Shown piece by piece: positions 1 through 9,118 of a stretch of DNA of 64,000 nt. The translations under genes and the position numbers were made by a program. The stretch is from the NCBI RefSeq assembly GCF_900103665.1, contig NZ_FNGY01000005.1, positions 404,641-468,640 on the forward strand, written 5' to 3'. The notes below the pieces were generated by a model. It ran no database searches. It was not told the DNA's origin and was given only the letters and a program-made list of their open reading frames with translations. The stretch comes from Pedobacter steynii. GTDB lineage: Bacteria > Bacteroidota > Bacteroidia > Sphingobacteriales > Sphingobacteriaceae. Every line of letters begins with the position of its first letter. The first letter of the stretch is position 1.

Positions 1-126
1 TCCAGAGGCTATATTCTTACGCCACGTGGCCCGATTGGCAGAGTAGATGCCATTCTGAAAACCAAGTGGGGCTATTATCAGGGGGGCGCAGATCCCCGTG
101 GTGATGATGAGTCACTGGGTTGGTAG
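1..126 (+). CDS. C-terminal end of a probable gamma-glutamyltransferase (partial)
   Basis: The window opens inside a reading frame that runs 41 codons to a TAG at 124-126. The tail contains GRVDAI and then GGADPRGDD followed by a short SLGW end. This resembles the C-terminus of bacterial gamma-glutamyltranspeptidases, where a G-x-D-A-I strand is followed by a G-x-x-DPR turn near the last residues. Those enzymes are exported and transfer the gamma-glutamyl group of glutathione. The catalytic threonine would lie upstream, outside the window, so the assignment rests on the tail alone. Another Ntn-hydrolase of the same fold cannot be excluded. Confidence 0.5.
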   Translation, partial: SRGYILTPRGPIGRVDAILKTKWGYYQGGADPRGDDESLGW

Positions 127-250
127 CCTGTATAGAATTCTGCACACTTAATCTCAAATAAGAGTCGTTTAAAGCAGTTTTAAATATTGGCCTAAGTATT
201 GAAATGAATTATACGATTAAACATTGTAACAATTATTTAATACTTATTTT

Positions 251-1582
251 ATGAAACAAAATTTATTTAAAACCCTGCCTGTGGCCCTAGCTGCGCTCCT
301 AATTGGAGGTTCCGTTCAGGCTCAGGATCAAGCAGGTACAAATTCAAATCAACTGACTACATGGTCATTTGGTGTTAATGCTGGGGTTTTAACTCCTACA
401 TCTCCACTAGGTGGTAAAAACGATTTCTCAAACAATAAATCAAGTTTAGGTTATGGTCTTTACATCAAAAAACAATTTACACCATATTTCTCTTTACGTT
501 TAGACGGAGTAAGGGGTAAATTAAAAGCTGACAACACTGAAAACTGGAAAAGTGGTGCAGCCAATTCGGGTGCTGTAAACGCTTTTGAAACTGATCTTAG
601 CTATTCAGGAAGTTTAAATGCAGTAGTTAACTTGTTTAACATTGATATGTTCAATAAAAACAGTGCTTTGCAATTATATGCTTCAGCTGGTGCTGGTTTA
701 GCGGGTTACAAAGTTAAAACTTCTGCTACCAATACTGGTGCTTTAGTTAGCTATGCTGGTGATAAAACAATTAGCGAATTAATCGTTCCTGTAGGTTTAG
801 GTGCTAAAGTTAAATTATCTGAGAAGATCAATTTAGATTTAGGATGGACTGTAAACTTTGTTGATGGTGATAACCTTGATGGTTTCTACCGTGGACAAAA
901 CGATAAATATTCATATGCTTATGGAGGTTTAGAGTTTGCTTTAGGAAAAGGAAAACAATTGGCATGGCATAACCCTGTAGCTTTAACTTATGATGAAGCA
1001 TTACAGGCAAAACAAACTGCCAACGCTTTAAAAGGTGACTTAGATGCTCAGAAAGCTGAAAACGCAAGATTGAGATCTGAAATGAACGACTTATTGAAAG
1101 ATACTGACGGTGACGGTGTTGCTGATAAATTGGATAAATGTCCAGGTACTCCTTCAGGAACAGTTGTTGATGGTGCAGGTTGTCCTCTAAAAGTTCCGGC
1201 TCCGGTTATCCAGGAAAAAGTAATCATCACTGAAGCTGACCGTAAGGTAGTGGATGAGGCGATCAAAAACTTAGAATTTGATTTAGGTAAAGCAACTATC
1301 CGCTCTAAATCTTATGCTACTTTAAACCGTGTTGCTGCTTTATTAGTAGAGAAAAACTTTAGCTTGAAATTAGCTGGTCACACAGATAATACAGGTTCAA
1401 TGGCTTTAAACTTACGTTTGTCGAAAGAAAGAGCTGAGTCGATCAAAGCTTATTTAGTTTCTCAAGGTGCAAATGCTTCACGTATCGAAGCTACAGGTTA
1501 CGGTCCAAACCAACCTATTGCTACCAACAAAACTGCTGCTGGTCGTCAGAAAAACAGAAGAGTAGAATTCACACTTTACTAG
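251..1582 (+). CDS. OmpA-family outer-membrane protein with TSP3 linker
   Basis: A 443-residue envelope protein. Residues 1-24 form a signal peptide ending VQA before QDQ. Residues of about 30-240 look like an eight-strand-type beta-barrel, with alternating small and aromatic residues. A short helical stretch (about 250-282) leads to a thrombospondin-type-3 calcium loop, DTDGDGVADKLDKCPGTP, at about 284-301. Residues of about 330-443 are an OmpA C-terminal domain with LAGHTDNTG and the NRRVEF signature, which binds peptidoglycan in this family. It ends in an aromatic residue (FTLY). The layout is the usual Bacteroidota OmpA design, tying outer membrane to cell wall. It stands alone and is closed by a strong terminator. 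Confidence 0.93.
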   Translation: MKQNLFKTLPVALAALLIGGSVQAQDQAGTNSNQLTTWSFGVNAGVLTPTSPLGGKNDFSNNKSSLGYGLYIKKQFTPYFSLRLDGVRGKLKADNTENWKSGAANSGAVNAFETDLSYSGSLNAVVNLFNIDMFNKNSALQLYASAGAGLAGYKVKTSATNTGALVSYAGDKTISELIVPVGLGAKVKLSEKINLDLGWTVNFVDGDNLDGFYRGQNDKYSYAYGGLEFALGKGKQLAWHNPVALTYDEALQAKQTANALKGDLDAQKAENARLRSEMNDLLKDTDGDGVADKLDKCPGTPSGTVVDGAGCPLKVPAPVIQEKVIITEADRKVVDEAIKNLEFDLGKATIRSKSYATLNRVAALLVEKNFSLKLAGHTDNTGSMALNLRLSKERAESIKAYLVSQGANASRIEATGYGPNQPIATNKTAAGRQKNRRVEFTLY

Positions 1583-1603
1583 TCTGAAATAGTATTTAGT
1601 TTA

Positions 1604-1637
1604 AAAGCCGTCTTACATAAGTAAGGCGGCTTTTTTT
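1604..1637 (+). terminator. Rho-independent terminator after the OmpA-like gene
   Basis: Arms AAGCCGtCTTAC and GTAAGgCGGCTT close over an ATAA loop and are followed by seven T. It lies about 20 bases after the OmpA stop codon. Confidence 0.85.
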
Positions 1638-1656
1638 ATGACATATTTTTTATTAT

Positions 1657-1705
1657 TACGCTTGCATATAAGGTTTTAATTCTATAGCTTTGTTATGCAA
1701 GCATA
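1657..1705 (+). promoter_or_regulatory. Promoter of the marR-fad operon with two putative MarR operators
   Basis: A Bacteroidota-type promoter is visible: TTG at 1662-1664, 20 bases, then TAGCTTTG at 1685-1692, placing transcription start near 1697-1700, just before the marR ATG at 1713. Two near-identical 12-mers in opposite orientation flank it. TACGCTTGCATA (1657-1668) covers the -33 element, and TATGCAAGCATA (1694-1705), itself a palindrome around AA, covers the start point. Their centres are 37 bases apart. The second differs from the reverse complement of the first at one base. Binding by the MarR protein is inferred from position. Confidence 0.6.
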
Positions 1706-1712
1706 GTAATTC

Positions 1713-2171
1713 ATGAAACAACAAGAGACAGTAGATTATTTTTTGAAAGTGGTTTGGCAGAATGTTTCCAACACTTATAATCAGATCGCATCCGGATTTG
1801 GAATCACACAGGCCATCGGCTATGTGCTGATCAATATTGAGAAGGAAGGTACAGCGGTTTCAAAGCTGGCCGGACTGCTAGGAGTGAAGGCAACAAGTTT
1901 GTCAAGAATGCTAAACAATATGGAAGAAATGGGGTTAATATACCGGGAGACTTCCATCGGAGATAAACGCTCAGTTAAGGTGTACCTTACTGATCTGGGC
2001 CGTGAAAAAAGACAACTTGCAAAAGGCGTGGTGATCTCTTTTAATGAGTATCTGAACGTACACCTCAGCGCACAGGAAAAAAACAACCTGATTTCAACGC
2101 TGCAAAAATTGAACAAACTTACATTGGCATATAAAATTCCTACAGAAAATTATGAACAAGAAGATAAATAG
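1713..2171 (+). CDS. MarR-family transcriptional regulator of the fad operon
   Basis: A 152-residue winged-helix protein. The helix-turn-helix (about 50-75, LLGVKATSLSRMLNNME) and wing (about 80-95, YRETSIGDKRSVKVYLT) are clear, with dimerisation helices at both ends. It is the first gene of the beta-oxidation operon, and its last 20 bases overlap the start of fadN, so translation is probably coupled. In analogous systems the repressor is released by acyl-CoA. Here the ligand is unknown, but an acyl-CoA or fatty acid is the natural guess from context. It probably represses its own promoter through the sites at 1657-1705. Confidence 0.88.
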   Translation: MKQQETVDYFLKVVWQNVSNTYNQIASGFGITQAIGYVLINIEKEGTAVSKLAGLLGVKATSLSRMLNNMEEMGLIYRETSIGDKRSVKVYLTDLGREKRQLAKGVVISFNEYLNVHLSAQEKNNLISTLQKLNKLTLAYKIPTENYEQEDK

Positions 2172-4557
2172 AGTAGCAGTATTGGGCTCAGGTATTATGG
2201 GTTCACGTATTGCTTGTCACTTTGCGAACATTGGAGTTGAAGTCCTTTTGCTTGACATCGCGCCGAAAGAACTGAGCGCGGAGGAACAAGCTAAAGGACT
2301 GGCCCTGGATCATCCGGCAGTTAAAAACAGAATTGTAAATGCCGCTTTACTAAATACCGTAAAGACCAATCCTTCTCCTGTTTATACCAAGAGCGTTCTT
2401 AATAAGATCACTACAGGTAACTTTACAGATGATATGGCTAAGATTGCTACCTACGACTGGATCATTGAGGTTGTAGTAGAAAATCTGAACATCAAAAAAA
2501 CAGTGTTCGATCAGGTAGAGCAATACCGTAAACCTGGAACATTGGTTACTTCTAATACTTCCGGAATCCCGATCCATATGATGGCGGAAGGAAGGTCTGC
2601 AGATTTCAAAGCGAATTTCTGTGGGACACACTTCTTCAATCCTCCCCGTTATTTGCGTTTACTGGAAATTATCCCTACTCCGGATACCGATCCGAAACTG
2701 GTGGATTTCCTAATGCATTACGGCGATAAATTTTTAGGTAAAACTACGGTACTATGTAAAGATACCCCTGCATTCATCGCGAACCGTGTGGGTGTTTATT
2801 CGATCATGTCTTTATTACATTTAGTAGAAAAGATGGACCTGACGGTAGAGGAAGTAGATAAATTTACAGGCCCTGCGCTTGGAAGACCAAAATCTGCAAC
2901 CTTCCGTACCACTGATGTGGTAGGTCTGGATACCATGATTAAAGTTTCTAAAGGACTGTATGATAATTGTCCGCAGGACAAAGCGCATGACCTCTTTAAG
3001 CTGCCTGCTTATGTAGAGAAAATGGAAGCAAACAAATGGCTTGGTGATAAAACTCAACAAGGCTTCTATAAAAAAACAAAAACTGCAGATGGGAAGACCG
3101 AGATTCTGGCATTAGACCTGAAAACACTGGAATACCGTCCTCAGCAAAAAGTGAAATCGGCAACGCTGGATTTGACTAAAGCAATTGAGAATGTAAAAGA
3201 CAGAATGAAAGTTTTTGCCTCTGGAAAAGATAAAGCGGGAGAATTGTTCCGTGCTTCTTTCTTTGGCTTGTTTGAATATGTATCTGACCGCATTCCAGAA
3301 ATCTCTGATGAGTTGTACCGCATTGACGATGCCATGCGTGCTGGCTTTGCATGGGATTTAGGTCCTTTCGAAGTTTGGGATGCGGTAGGTATCGCCGATT
3401 CCCTGGAAGGAATGAAGAAATATGGCCATGAGGCTGCAGCATGGGTTCATGAAATGCTGGCTGCCGGACATACGACTTTCTACAAAGTGGAAGATGGCGT
3501 AAAAAAATATTATGATATCCCTTCCAAAAGTTATAAAGCAGTACCGGGTACAGAAGCCTTTGTGGTATTGGACAATCTGAGGGGAAATAAAACCATCTGG
3601 AAAAACTCAGGTGCTTCTATTATAGATCTTGGAGATGGAATCCTGAATGTAGAGTTCCATTCGAAAATGAATACGATCGGTGGAGATACGCTGCAGGCGA
3701 TCAATAAAGCAATTGACCTGGCTGAAAAAGAATACAGAGGGGTAGTGATTGGAAACGATGGTGCCAACTTCTCTGCTGGTGCAAACGTTGGGATGATCTT
3801 TATGATGGCGGTAGAACAGGAATGGGACGAGTTAAACCTGGCGATCAGGATGTTCCAGAACACCTCTATGCGCATCAGGTATTCATCTATTCCGGTAGTG
3901 GTTGCACCACATAACTTAACCCTTGGTGGCGGTTGTGAATTTAGTTTACATGCGGACCATGTTCAGCTGAATGCGGAAACCTATATGGGATTGGTGGAGT
4001 TTGGTGTAGGTGTGATTCCTGGTGGTGGTGGTACGAAGGAATTCGCCCTGCGTGCCTCTGATGAATATAAAGACGATCAGATTGTTCAAAATGCATTGAA
4101 AGACAGGTTCCTGACGATTGGTATGGCCAAGGTATCTACTTCAGCAGTAGAAGCATTTGAGTTGGGCTATTTGCAAAAAGACAAATATTCGATCTCGATG
4201 AACAGAAGCAGGTTGATTGCCGATGCGAAAGCGAAAGCAATTGAACTGGCTGATGCAGGATATACCAAACCAGTACAACGCAAGGACATTAAAGTATTGG
4301 GTAAACAAGGTCTGGGGATTGTCTATGCAGGCGCAAATACGATGTACTCAGGTCACTACATTTCTGAGCATGATAAGAAAATCTCAGAAAAACTGGGTTG
4401 GGTAATGTGCGGTGGAGATTTGTCTTCCCCTACAGAAGTGACGGAGCAATACCTGCTTGACCTGGAAAGAGAAGCCTTCCTATCGCTTTGCGGTGAGCGT
4501 AAAACGCTGGAACGGATTCAAAGTATTGTGACCAAAGGAAAACCTCTAAGAAATTAA
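2152..4557 (+). CDS. fadN: 3-hydroxyacyl-CoA dehydrogenase / enoyl-CoA hydratase, FadN type
   Basis: An 801-residue bifunctional beta-oxidation enzyme that hydrates trans-2-enoyl-CoA and oxidises the 3-hydroxyacyl-CoA with NAD+. The dehydrogenase comes first: Rossmann motif GSGIMGSRIACH at about 12-23 and the catalytic-region motif GTHFFNPPR at about 162-170. The hydratase (crotonase) part is C-terminal, about 490-700, with the oxyanion-hole region FSAGANVG and the GGGCEFSLHAD stretch. This order is opposite to E. coli FadB and matches Bacillus FadN in arrangement and length. Its start lies inside marR. The next genes, thiolase and acyl-CoA dehydrogenase, complete the cycle. Confidence 0.92.
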   Translation: MNKKINRVAVLGSGIMGSRIACHFANIGVEVLLLDIAPKELSAEEQAKGLALDHPAVKNRIVNAALLNTVKTNPSPVYTKSVLNKITTGNFTDDMAKIATYDWIIEVVVENLNIKKTVFDQVEQYRKPGTLVTSNTSGIPIHMMAEGRSADFKANFCGTHFFNPPRYLRLLEIIPTPDTDPKLVDFLMHYGDKFLGKTTVLCKDTPAFIANRVGVYSIMSLLHLVEKMDLTVEEVDKFTGPALGRPKSATFRTTDVVGLDTMIKVSKGLYDNCPQDKAHDLFKLPAYVEKMEANKWLGDKTQQGFYKKTKTADGKTEILALDLKTLEYRPQQKVKSATLDLTKAIENVKDRMKVFASGKDKAGELFRASFFGLFEYVSDRIPEISDELYRIDDAMRAGFAWDLGPFEVWDAVGIADSLEGMKKYGHEAAAWVHEMLAAGHTTFYKVEDGVKKYYDIPSKSYKAVPGTEAFVVLDNLRGNKTIWKNSGASIIDLGDGILNVEFHSKMNTIGGDTLQAINKAIDLAEKEYRGVVIGNDGANFSAGANVGMIFMMAVEQEWDELNLAIRMFQNTSMRIRYSSIPVVVAPHNLTLGGGCEFSLHADHVQLNAETYMGLVEFGVGVIPGGGGTKEFALRASDEYKDDQIVQNALKDRFLTIGMAKVSTSAVEAFELGYLQKDKYSISMNRSRLIADAKAKAIELADAGYTKPVQRKDIKVLGKQGLGIVYAGANTMYSGHYISEHDKKISEKLGWVMCGGDLSSPTEVTEQYLLDLEREAFLSLCGERKTLERIQSIVTKGKPLRN

Positions 4558-4581
4558 TTTAGGCTAATAAAAGATACGGAC

Positions 4582-5760
4582 ATGCAAGAAGCATATATTA
4601 TAGCAGGATATCGTACAGCAGTGGGCAAGGCCCCTCGTGGTGTATTTCGTTTTACAAGGGCCGATGATTTGGCTGCCGAAGTAATTAAACAGCTGGTGGC
4701 CTCGGTGCCCAATCTGGATAAAACACAAATTGATGATGTAATTGTAGGAAATGCGACCCCGGAAGCGGAACAAGGCCTGAACATAGGGCGTATGATTTCT
4801 TTGATGGGACTGGATACGGATAAAGTTCCGGGGGTAACAGTCAACAGGTATTGTGCCTCAGGATTGGAAACCATTGCTACCGCAGTGGCCAAAATCAGAA
4901 GCGGAATGGCAGATTGTATCATTGCCGGTGGGGTAGAAGTGATGTCCGGAATGCCTTTCGGCGGATGGAAAGTGGTTCCAAATGCAGATGTGGCGATGAA
5001 AAACCCGGATTGGTATTGGGGAATGGGTTTAACCGCTGAAGCAGTAGCCAATGAATATAAAGTGAGCAGGGAAGATCAGGATGCTTTCGCTTATCAGTCG
5101 AACATGAAAGCGGTGGAAGCCATTAAAAACGGTCACCTGAAAGATGGTATTGCGCCAATCACGGTAGTAGAAAATTACCTGGATGCCAATATGAAAAAGA
5201 AAAGCCGCAGTTATGTGGTGGATACGGATGAAGGGCCGAGAGCGGATACTTCATTGGATAAACTGGCTAAACTAAAACCCGTTTTTGCGGCCGATGGCAG
5301 CGTAACTGCAGGAAACTCTTCACAAACTTCTGATGGTGCTGCATTTGTATTGGTCGTATCGGAAAGTAAAATGAAAGAATTGGGTGTAGATCCGATTGCC
5401 CGCCTGGTAAGTTATGGTATTGCTGGTGTGCCACCCAGAATCATGGGAATTGGACCAATTGAGGCGATTCCTAAAGCTTTGAAAATGGCAGGCATGAAAC
5501 TGGAAGAACTGGATCTGATTGAGTTGAACGAAGCCTTTGCTTCTCAGTCGCTTGCCGTAATCCGGACTTTGGGTATCGATGCCACGAAAGTGAATGTGAA
5601 TGGAGGTGCAATTGCCCTTGGACACCCGCTGGGCTGTACAGGTGCGAAATTATCAGTACAATTATTTAACGAATTAAAAAGAAGAGATCAGAAATATGGA
5701 ATGGTAACCATGTGCGTGGGTAGCGGACAGGGTGCGGCCGGAATTTTTGAAATGCTTTAA
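4582..5760 (+). CDS. fadA: Acetyl-CoA C-acyltransferase (3-ketoacyl-CoA thiolase)
   Basis: A 392-residue thiolase that cleaves 3-ketoacyl-CoA with CoA to acetyl-CoA and an acyl-CoA two carbons shorter. The nucleophilic cysteine is in NRYCASGLETI (about residue 91). The C-terminal catalytic motifs are GGAIALGHPLGCTGA, carrying the histidine, and CVGSGQGAA, carrying the proton-transfer cysteine. Length is normal for the family. It begins 24 bases after fadN and ends 9 bases before the acyl-CoA dehydrogenase. Gene order and lengths match the fadN-fadA-fadE operon of Bacillus. Confidence 0.94.
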   Translation: MQEAYIIAGYRTAVGKAPRGVFRFTRADDLAAEVIKQLVASVPNLDKTQIDDVIVGNATPEAEQGLNIGRMISLMGLDTDKVPGVTVNRYCASGLETIATAVAKIRSGMADCIIAGGVEVMSGMPFGGWKVVPNADVAMKNPDWYWGMGLTAEAVANEYKVSREDQDAFAYQSNMKAVEAIKNGHLKDGIAPITVVENYLDANMKKKSRSYVVDTDEGPRADTSLDKLAKLKPVFAADGSVTAGNSSQTSDGAAFVLVVSESKMKELGVDPIARLVSYGIAGVPPRIMGIGPIEAIPKALKMAGMKLEELDLIELNEAFASQSLAVIRTLGIDATKVNVNGGAIALGHPLGCTGAKLSVQLFNELKRRDQKYGMVTMCVGSGQGAAGIFEML

Positions 5761-5769
5761 TAAGATATT

Positions 5770-7560
5770 ATGGAAACTACAGACAAAAAGACAATTAAAG
5801 GTGGAGAGTTTTTGATAACAGAAACCAATTACCAGGATGTATTTATTCCTGAAGAATTTGATGAAGAACAACAAATGATTGCACAGACCTGCCGCGATTT
5901 CTTAGTGGCGGAGGTGTACCCGAACCTGGACCGTATTGATACGCAGGAAGAAGGACTGATGCCGTCGTTAATGGATAAAGCCGGAGCATTGGGTATTCTG
6001 GGGGTTTCTATCCCGGAAGAATTTGGTGGCTTTGGAAAGAATTTCAATACCTCCATGCTCGTTGCTGATGTGATCGGTGCAGGACACTCTTTTGCTGTGG
6101 CACTTTCTGCACATACCGGAATCGGAACATTGCCGATTTTATATTATGGAAATGAAGCGCAAAAAGCAAAATATATTCCTAAGTTGGGAACAGGAGAATG
6201 GAAAGCCGCTTACTGCTTAACAGAGCCAAACTCAGGTTCTGATGCCAACTCCGGAAAAACTAAAGCGAAATTGTCGGAAGATGGAAAACATTACCTGATC
6301 ACTGGTCAGAAGATGTGGATCACGAATGGCGGTTTTGCAGATATCTTCATTGTATTCGCTAAAATTGATGATGATGCCAATTTAACGGCTTTCATTGTGG
6401 AGCGTGAATTTGGTGGAATCACGATGAATCCTGAAGAACATAAAATGGGAATCAAGGGTTCTTCTACCAGACAGGTATTCTTTAATGATTGTCCGGTGCC
6501 GGTAGAAAACATGCTTTCCGACCGGCAGAATGGTTTTAAAATTGCAGTAAACATCCTGAACATTGGAAGGATCAAATTGGCTGCTGCTGCGATCGGTGCC
6601 TCTAAGGCGGTGATTGATACCGCAGTCAACTATTCTAATGAAAGGATTCAGTTTGACCGCCCGATTTCAAAATACGGTGCCATCAGGTATAAACTGGCAG
6701 AAATGGCGGCTAAGGTATATGCGGTTGAGTCTGCAAATTACCGTGCTGGTCAGAACATCGACGATGCTTATGAAACACTGGTAGCTGGAGGAATGGATGC
6801 GAGTAAAGCGAAACTGAAATCTACAGAACAGTTTGCCGTGGAATGTGCCATCCTGAAAGTATGGGGTTCTGAAGTGCTGGATTATGTGGTAGATGAAGGG
6901 GTGCAGATCTATGGTGGAATGGGCTTCTCTGCGGAGGCACCTATGGACCGCGCTTACCGTGATGCAAGGATCAACAGGATCTTTGAAGGAACGAATGAGA
7001 TCAACAGGTTGTTAACCGTAGACATGATGTTGAAACGTGCAATGAAAGGTGAATTAGACCTGATGACGCCTGCTACAGCAGTAGCGGCGGAACTGATGTC
7101 GATCCCTGATTTCGGAGAAGAAGACGATGCCTTGTTTGCCGCAGAAAAGAAAATTATTAAAAATCTGAAGAAAGCAACTTTGATGGTGGCAGGTGCAGCA
7201 GTGCAGAAGCTGATGATGAGCCTTTCTAAAGAACAGGAAATTCTGATGAACATTGCAGACATGGCGAGTTATGTATACGTGGCGGAGTCGACCTTGCTGA
7301 GAACAGAGAAATTAGTGAACCTTCGTGGTGAGGCCGCCTGTGAAGGCCAGCTGGACATGATGCGCATTTATTTTGTAGAAGCCGTTGATGGACTTCAGAA
7401 AGCAGGTAAAGAGGCATTGTGGGCTTTCGCAGAAGGTGATGAGCAAAGAATGATGATGGTAGGCTTGCGCAGATTTACCAAAATGGAAGCTTTTAATGTA
7501 AAAGAAACACGCCAGAAAGTGGCACAGCAACTGATTGCTGCAAATAAATATTGTTATTAA
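5770..7560 (+). CDS. fadE: Acyl-CoA dehydrogenase, FadE type
   Basis: A 596-residue FAD enzyme for the first step of beta-oxidation (acyl-CoA to trans-2-enoyl-CoA). The N-terminal KGGEFLI and FDEEQQMIAQTCRDF segments are typical of the Bacillus FadE group. The acyl-CoA dehydrogenase core spans about 30-430, with CLTEPNSGSDA in the middle domain and the catalytic-base motif FEGTNEINR near residue 406. A C-terminal helical extension (about 450-596) explains why it is about 200 residues longer than medium-chain enzymes. It is the last gene of the operon and is followed by a terminator. Electrons would pass to an electron-transfer flavoprotein encoded elsewhere. Confidence 0.93.
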   Translation: METTDKKTIKGGEFLITETNYQDVFIPEEFDEEQQMIAQTCRDFLVAEVYPNLDRIDTQEEGLMPSLMDKAGALGILGVSIPEEFGGFGKNFNTSMLVADVIGAGHSFAVALSAHTGIGTLPILYYGNEAQKAKYIPKLGTGEWKAAYCLTEPNSGSDANSGKTKAKLSEDGKHYLITGQKMWITNGGFADIFIVFAKIDDDANLTAFIVEREFGGITMNPEEHKMGIKGSSTRQVFFNDCPVPVENMLSDRQNGFKIAVNILNIGRIKLAAAAIGASKAVIDTAVNYSNERIQFDRPISKYGAIRYKLAEMAAKVYAVESANYRAGQNIDDAYETLVAGGMDASKAKLKSTEQFAVECAILKVWGSEVLDYVVDEGVQIYGGMGFSAEAPMDRAYRDARINRIFEGTNEINRLLTVDMMLKRAMKGELDLMTPATAVAAELMSIPDFGEEDDALFAAEKKIIKNLKKATLMVAGAAVQKLMMSLSKEQEILMNIADMASYVYVAESTLLRTEKLVNLRGEAACEGQLDMMRIYFVEAVDGLQKAGKEALWAFAEGDEQRMMMVGLRRFTKMEAFNVKETRQKVAQQLIAANKYCY

Positions 7561-7585
7561 GATAACGATTCATAATTAAACTGGG

Positions 7586-7613
7586 CGCCCTTAATTTATT
7601 AAGGGCGTTTTTT
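7586..7613 (+). terminator. Terminator of the fad operon
   Basis: CGCCCTTAAT and ATTAAGGGCG form a 10-base stem around TT (effectively a four-base loop) and are followed by a run of T. It starts 26 bases after the fadE stop. Confidence 0.85.
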
Positions 7614-7658
7614 ATGCGGGTTTTCCGGGGCTTTGCAATTGTTAAAATTGGTTAAAAA

Positions 7659-7696
7659 TTGTTCCATCAGTTAGAAAAGACTATTTTTGTCTATTA
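7659..7696 (+). promoter_or_regulatory. Promoter of the FKBP lipoprotein pair, nearly leaderless
   Basis: TTG at 7659-7661, a 20-base spacer and TATTTTTG at 7682-7689 fit the Bacteroidota -33/-7 consensus. Transcription should begin about 4-8 bases after the last G, that is at about 7693-7697. The ATG at 7696 would then be at or very near the mRNA 5' end. Confidence 0.5.
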
Positions 7697-8190
7697 TGTT
7701 AAAAAACAAGATCTTTCTGGGCTTATTCCTTCTCTGCGGGTTATTTGCAGCGTGTGAAAAAAAGAAGGATTATGATCCGGTTACGCAGTTGGAGATTGAT
7801 AAAGTAATTATCGCAAAATACGTGAAGGATAGTTCCATTACTCCAGTTGTAGTTGACCCCTCAGGGATGACTTACCGGATTTTGGCAACAGGTACAGGAG
7901 CAGCACCGATACTGACTGATAGTATTCAGGTTTCTTATACAGCAAGAGTGCTGGGATCTAAGAATCCATTTGAAACTATTCCTGTCGAGCGACCGGTTTC
8001 ATTAAAACTCGATGCTTTAATGATAGGATGGCAAACCGGACTTCCATTGATTGCCAAAGGAGGACAAATCAGGATGTTCATTCCTTCCTCTTTAGCATAC
8101 ATGGACTTTCAGGGCTCATCAATCCCCCCAAATTCAATATTAGATTATACCGTTACCCTCGTGGATATCAATAAGAAAAAAACCAAATGA
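7696..8190 (+). CDS. FKBP-type peptidyl-prolyl isomerase lipoprotein (single domain)
   Basis: A 164-residue protein from the ATG at 7696. A longer reading from TTG at 7687 is unlikely because that codon lies inside the promoter -7 box. Residues 1-20 are a lipoprotein signal ending LFAAC, with Cys20 the lipidated residue. The FKBP domain (about 60-164) includes the SIQVSYTARVLG strand, IGWQTGLPLIAKGG and IPPNSILDYTVTLVDI. Family members catalyse cis-trans proline isomerisation and help fold envelope proteins. The stop codon overlaps the next start as ATGA, so the two genes form one operon. Confidence 0.87.
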   Translation: MLKNKIFLGLFLLCGLFAACEKKKDYDPVTQLEIDKVIIAKYVKDSSITPVVVDPSGMTYRILATGTGAAPILTDSIQVSYTARVLGSKNPFETIPVERPVSLKLDALMIGWQTGLPLIAKGGQIRMFIPSSLAYMDFQGSSIPPNSILDYTVTLVDINKKKTK

Positions 8191-9101
8191 TTAAAAAGTT
8201 ATCACTTTATACCTTTGCCTTATTAGGGGCAGTTGTTCTTTTTAGCTCCTGTAAAAAGGAATATGAATCTGTTCAGATGCTGGATGATACTAAAATAGCC
8301 GATTATCTGGCTAAAAATAATATTGCTGCTTTGCCGGATCCTGCAAAATCCGGATATTTTTATGCCGTTACACAGCCCGCTGGCGGTGGAACGCCTGCAG
8401 CTGAATATAAGGATGCAGATTCTGTACGTTATAATATTGTCGGAAAATCAATGATCAATGGTACGGTGTATGGCAGTTCTGCGGTGATCCGTAATCTGGG
8501 GATGCCGGTTGGTTATACCGGGATGGCAACTAAAGGTGGTGGATTTATGGGGCTTCCTGTTGCAGCGATCTCGGATGTAATCAAGAAATTGAGGCCTGGA
8601 GGAAGTGCCAGGATTTTCGTGCCTTCTTATCTTGCTTTTGGCAAAAACGGATATCCTGCAGCAAAGATTCCTTCAAATGAAGTGATTGAACTGAATATCA
8701 GTACCTATTCGGAGAAGCAATCGGTGTTAGATCAGCAACATATCTCGTCGTTTTTAACTGCCAATTCTCTGACTGCCCTAAAAGACGAATCCGGTGTTCA
8801 TTATATCGTGACGACTTCGGGAACAGGAACTGATCCCATTAACGTTAATACCGATGTAGAGATTAAATATACGTTAAAGATGCTGGATGGAACAACTGCC
8901 GATTCTGGTCAGTTTACTGCAGCACCGAAAAGCTTAGTAATGGGAATGACAAAAATGTTGGTGAAATTTACCAAAGGAGCAAAATTCAGGTTATTCATTC
9001 CTTCGGTGTTAGGGTATGGGAATACAGCCAATAGTTCTGGAAGCATACCAGCCAATTCTATTTTAGATTTTGATGTAGAGATCATCAACGTTACCAATTA
9101 A
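8187..9101 (+). CDS. Lipoprotein with two FKBP-like domains
   Basis: A 304-residue exported protein. The lipoprotein signal ends LFSSC with Cys22. Two FKBP-like units follow. The first (about 65-175) has IKKLRPGGSARIFVPSYLAFG and ends IPSNEVIELNI. The second (about 190-304) has KFTKGAKFRLFIPSVLGYG and ends IPANSILDFDVEIINV. The second closely resembles the end of the preceding single-domain protein, so the pair probably arose by duplication. Several active-site aromatic residues of FKBP12 are not obvious, so it may act mainly as a chaperone. It ends 17 bases from the convergent photolyase gene, with no clear terminator between. Confidence 0.82.
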   Translation: MIKKLSLYTFALLGAVVLFSSCKKEYESVQMLDDTKIADYLAKNNIAALPDPAKSGYFYAVTQPAGGGTPAAEYKDADSVRYNIVGKSMINGTVYGSSAVIRNLGMPVGYTGMATKGGGFMGLPVAAISDVIKKLRPGGSARIFVPSYLAFGKNGYPAAKIPSNEVIELNISTYSEKQSVLDQQHISSFLTANSLTALKDESGVHYIVTTSGTGTDPINVNTDVEIKYTLKMLDGTTADSGQFTAAPKSLVMGMTKMLVKFTKGAKFRLFIPSVLGYGNTANSSGSIPANSILDFDVEIINVTN

Positions 9102-9118
9102 ACCGGAACGATAAGACA

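Noticed and set aside
4554..5051. Long minus-strand open frame opposite the thiolase gene
   Set aside because: It lies wholly over fadA and shows no known motif; it is a shadow of that gene's codon bias.
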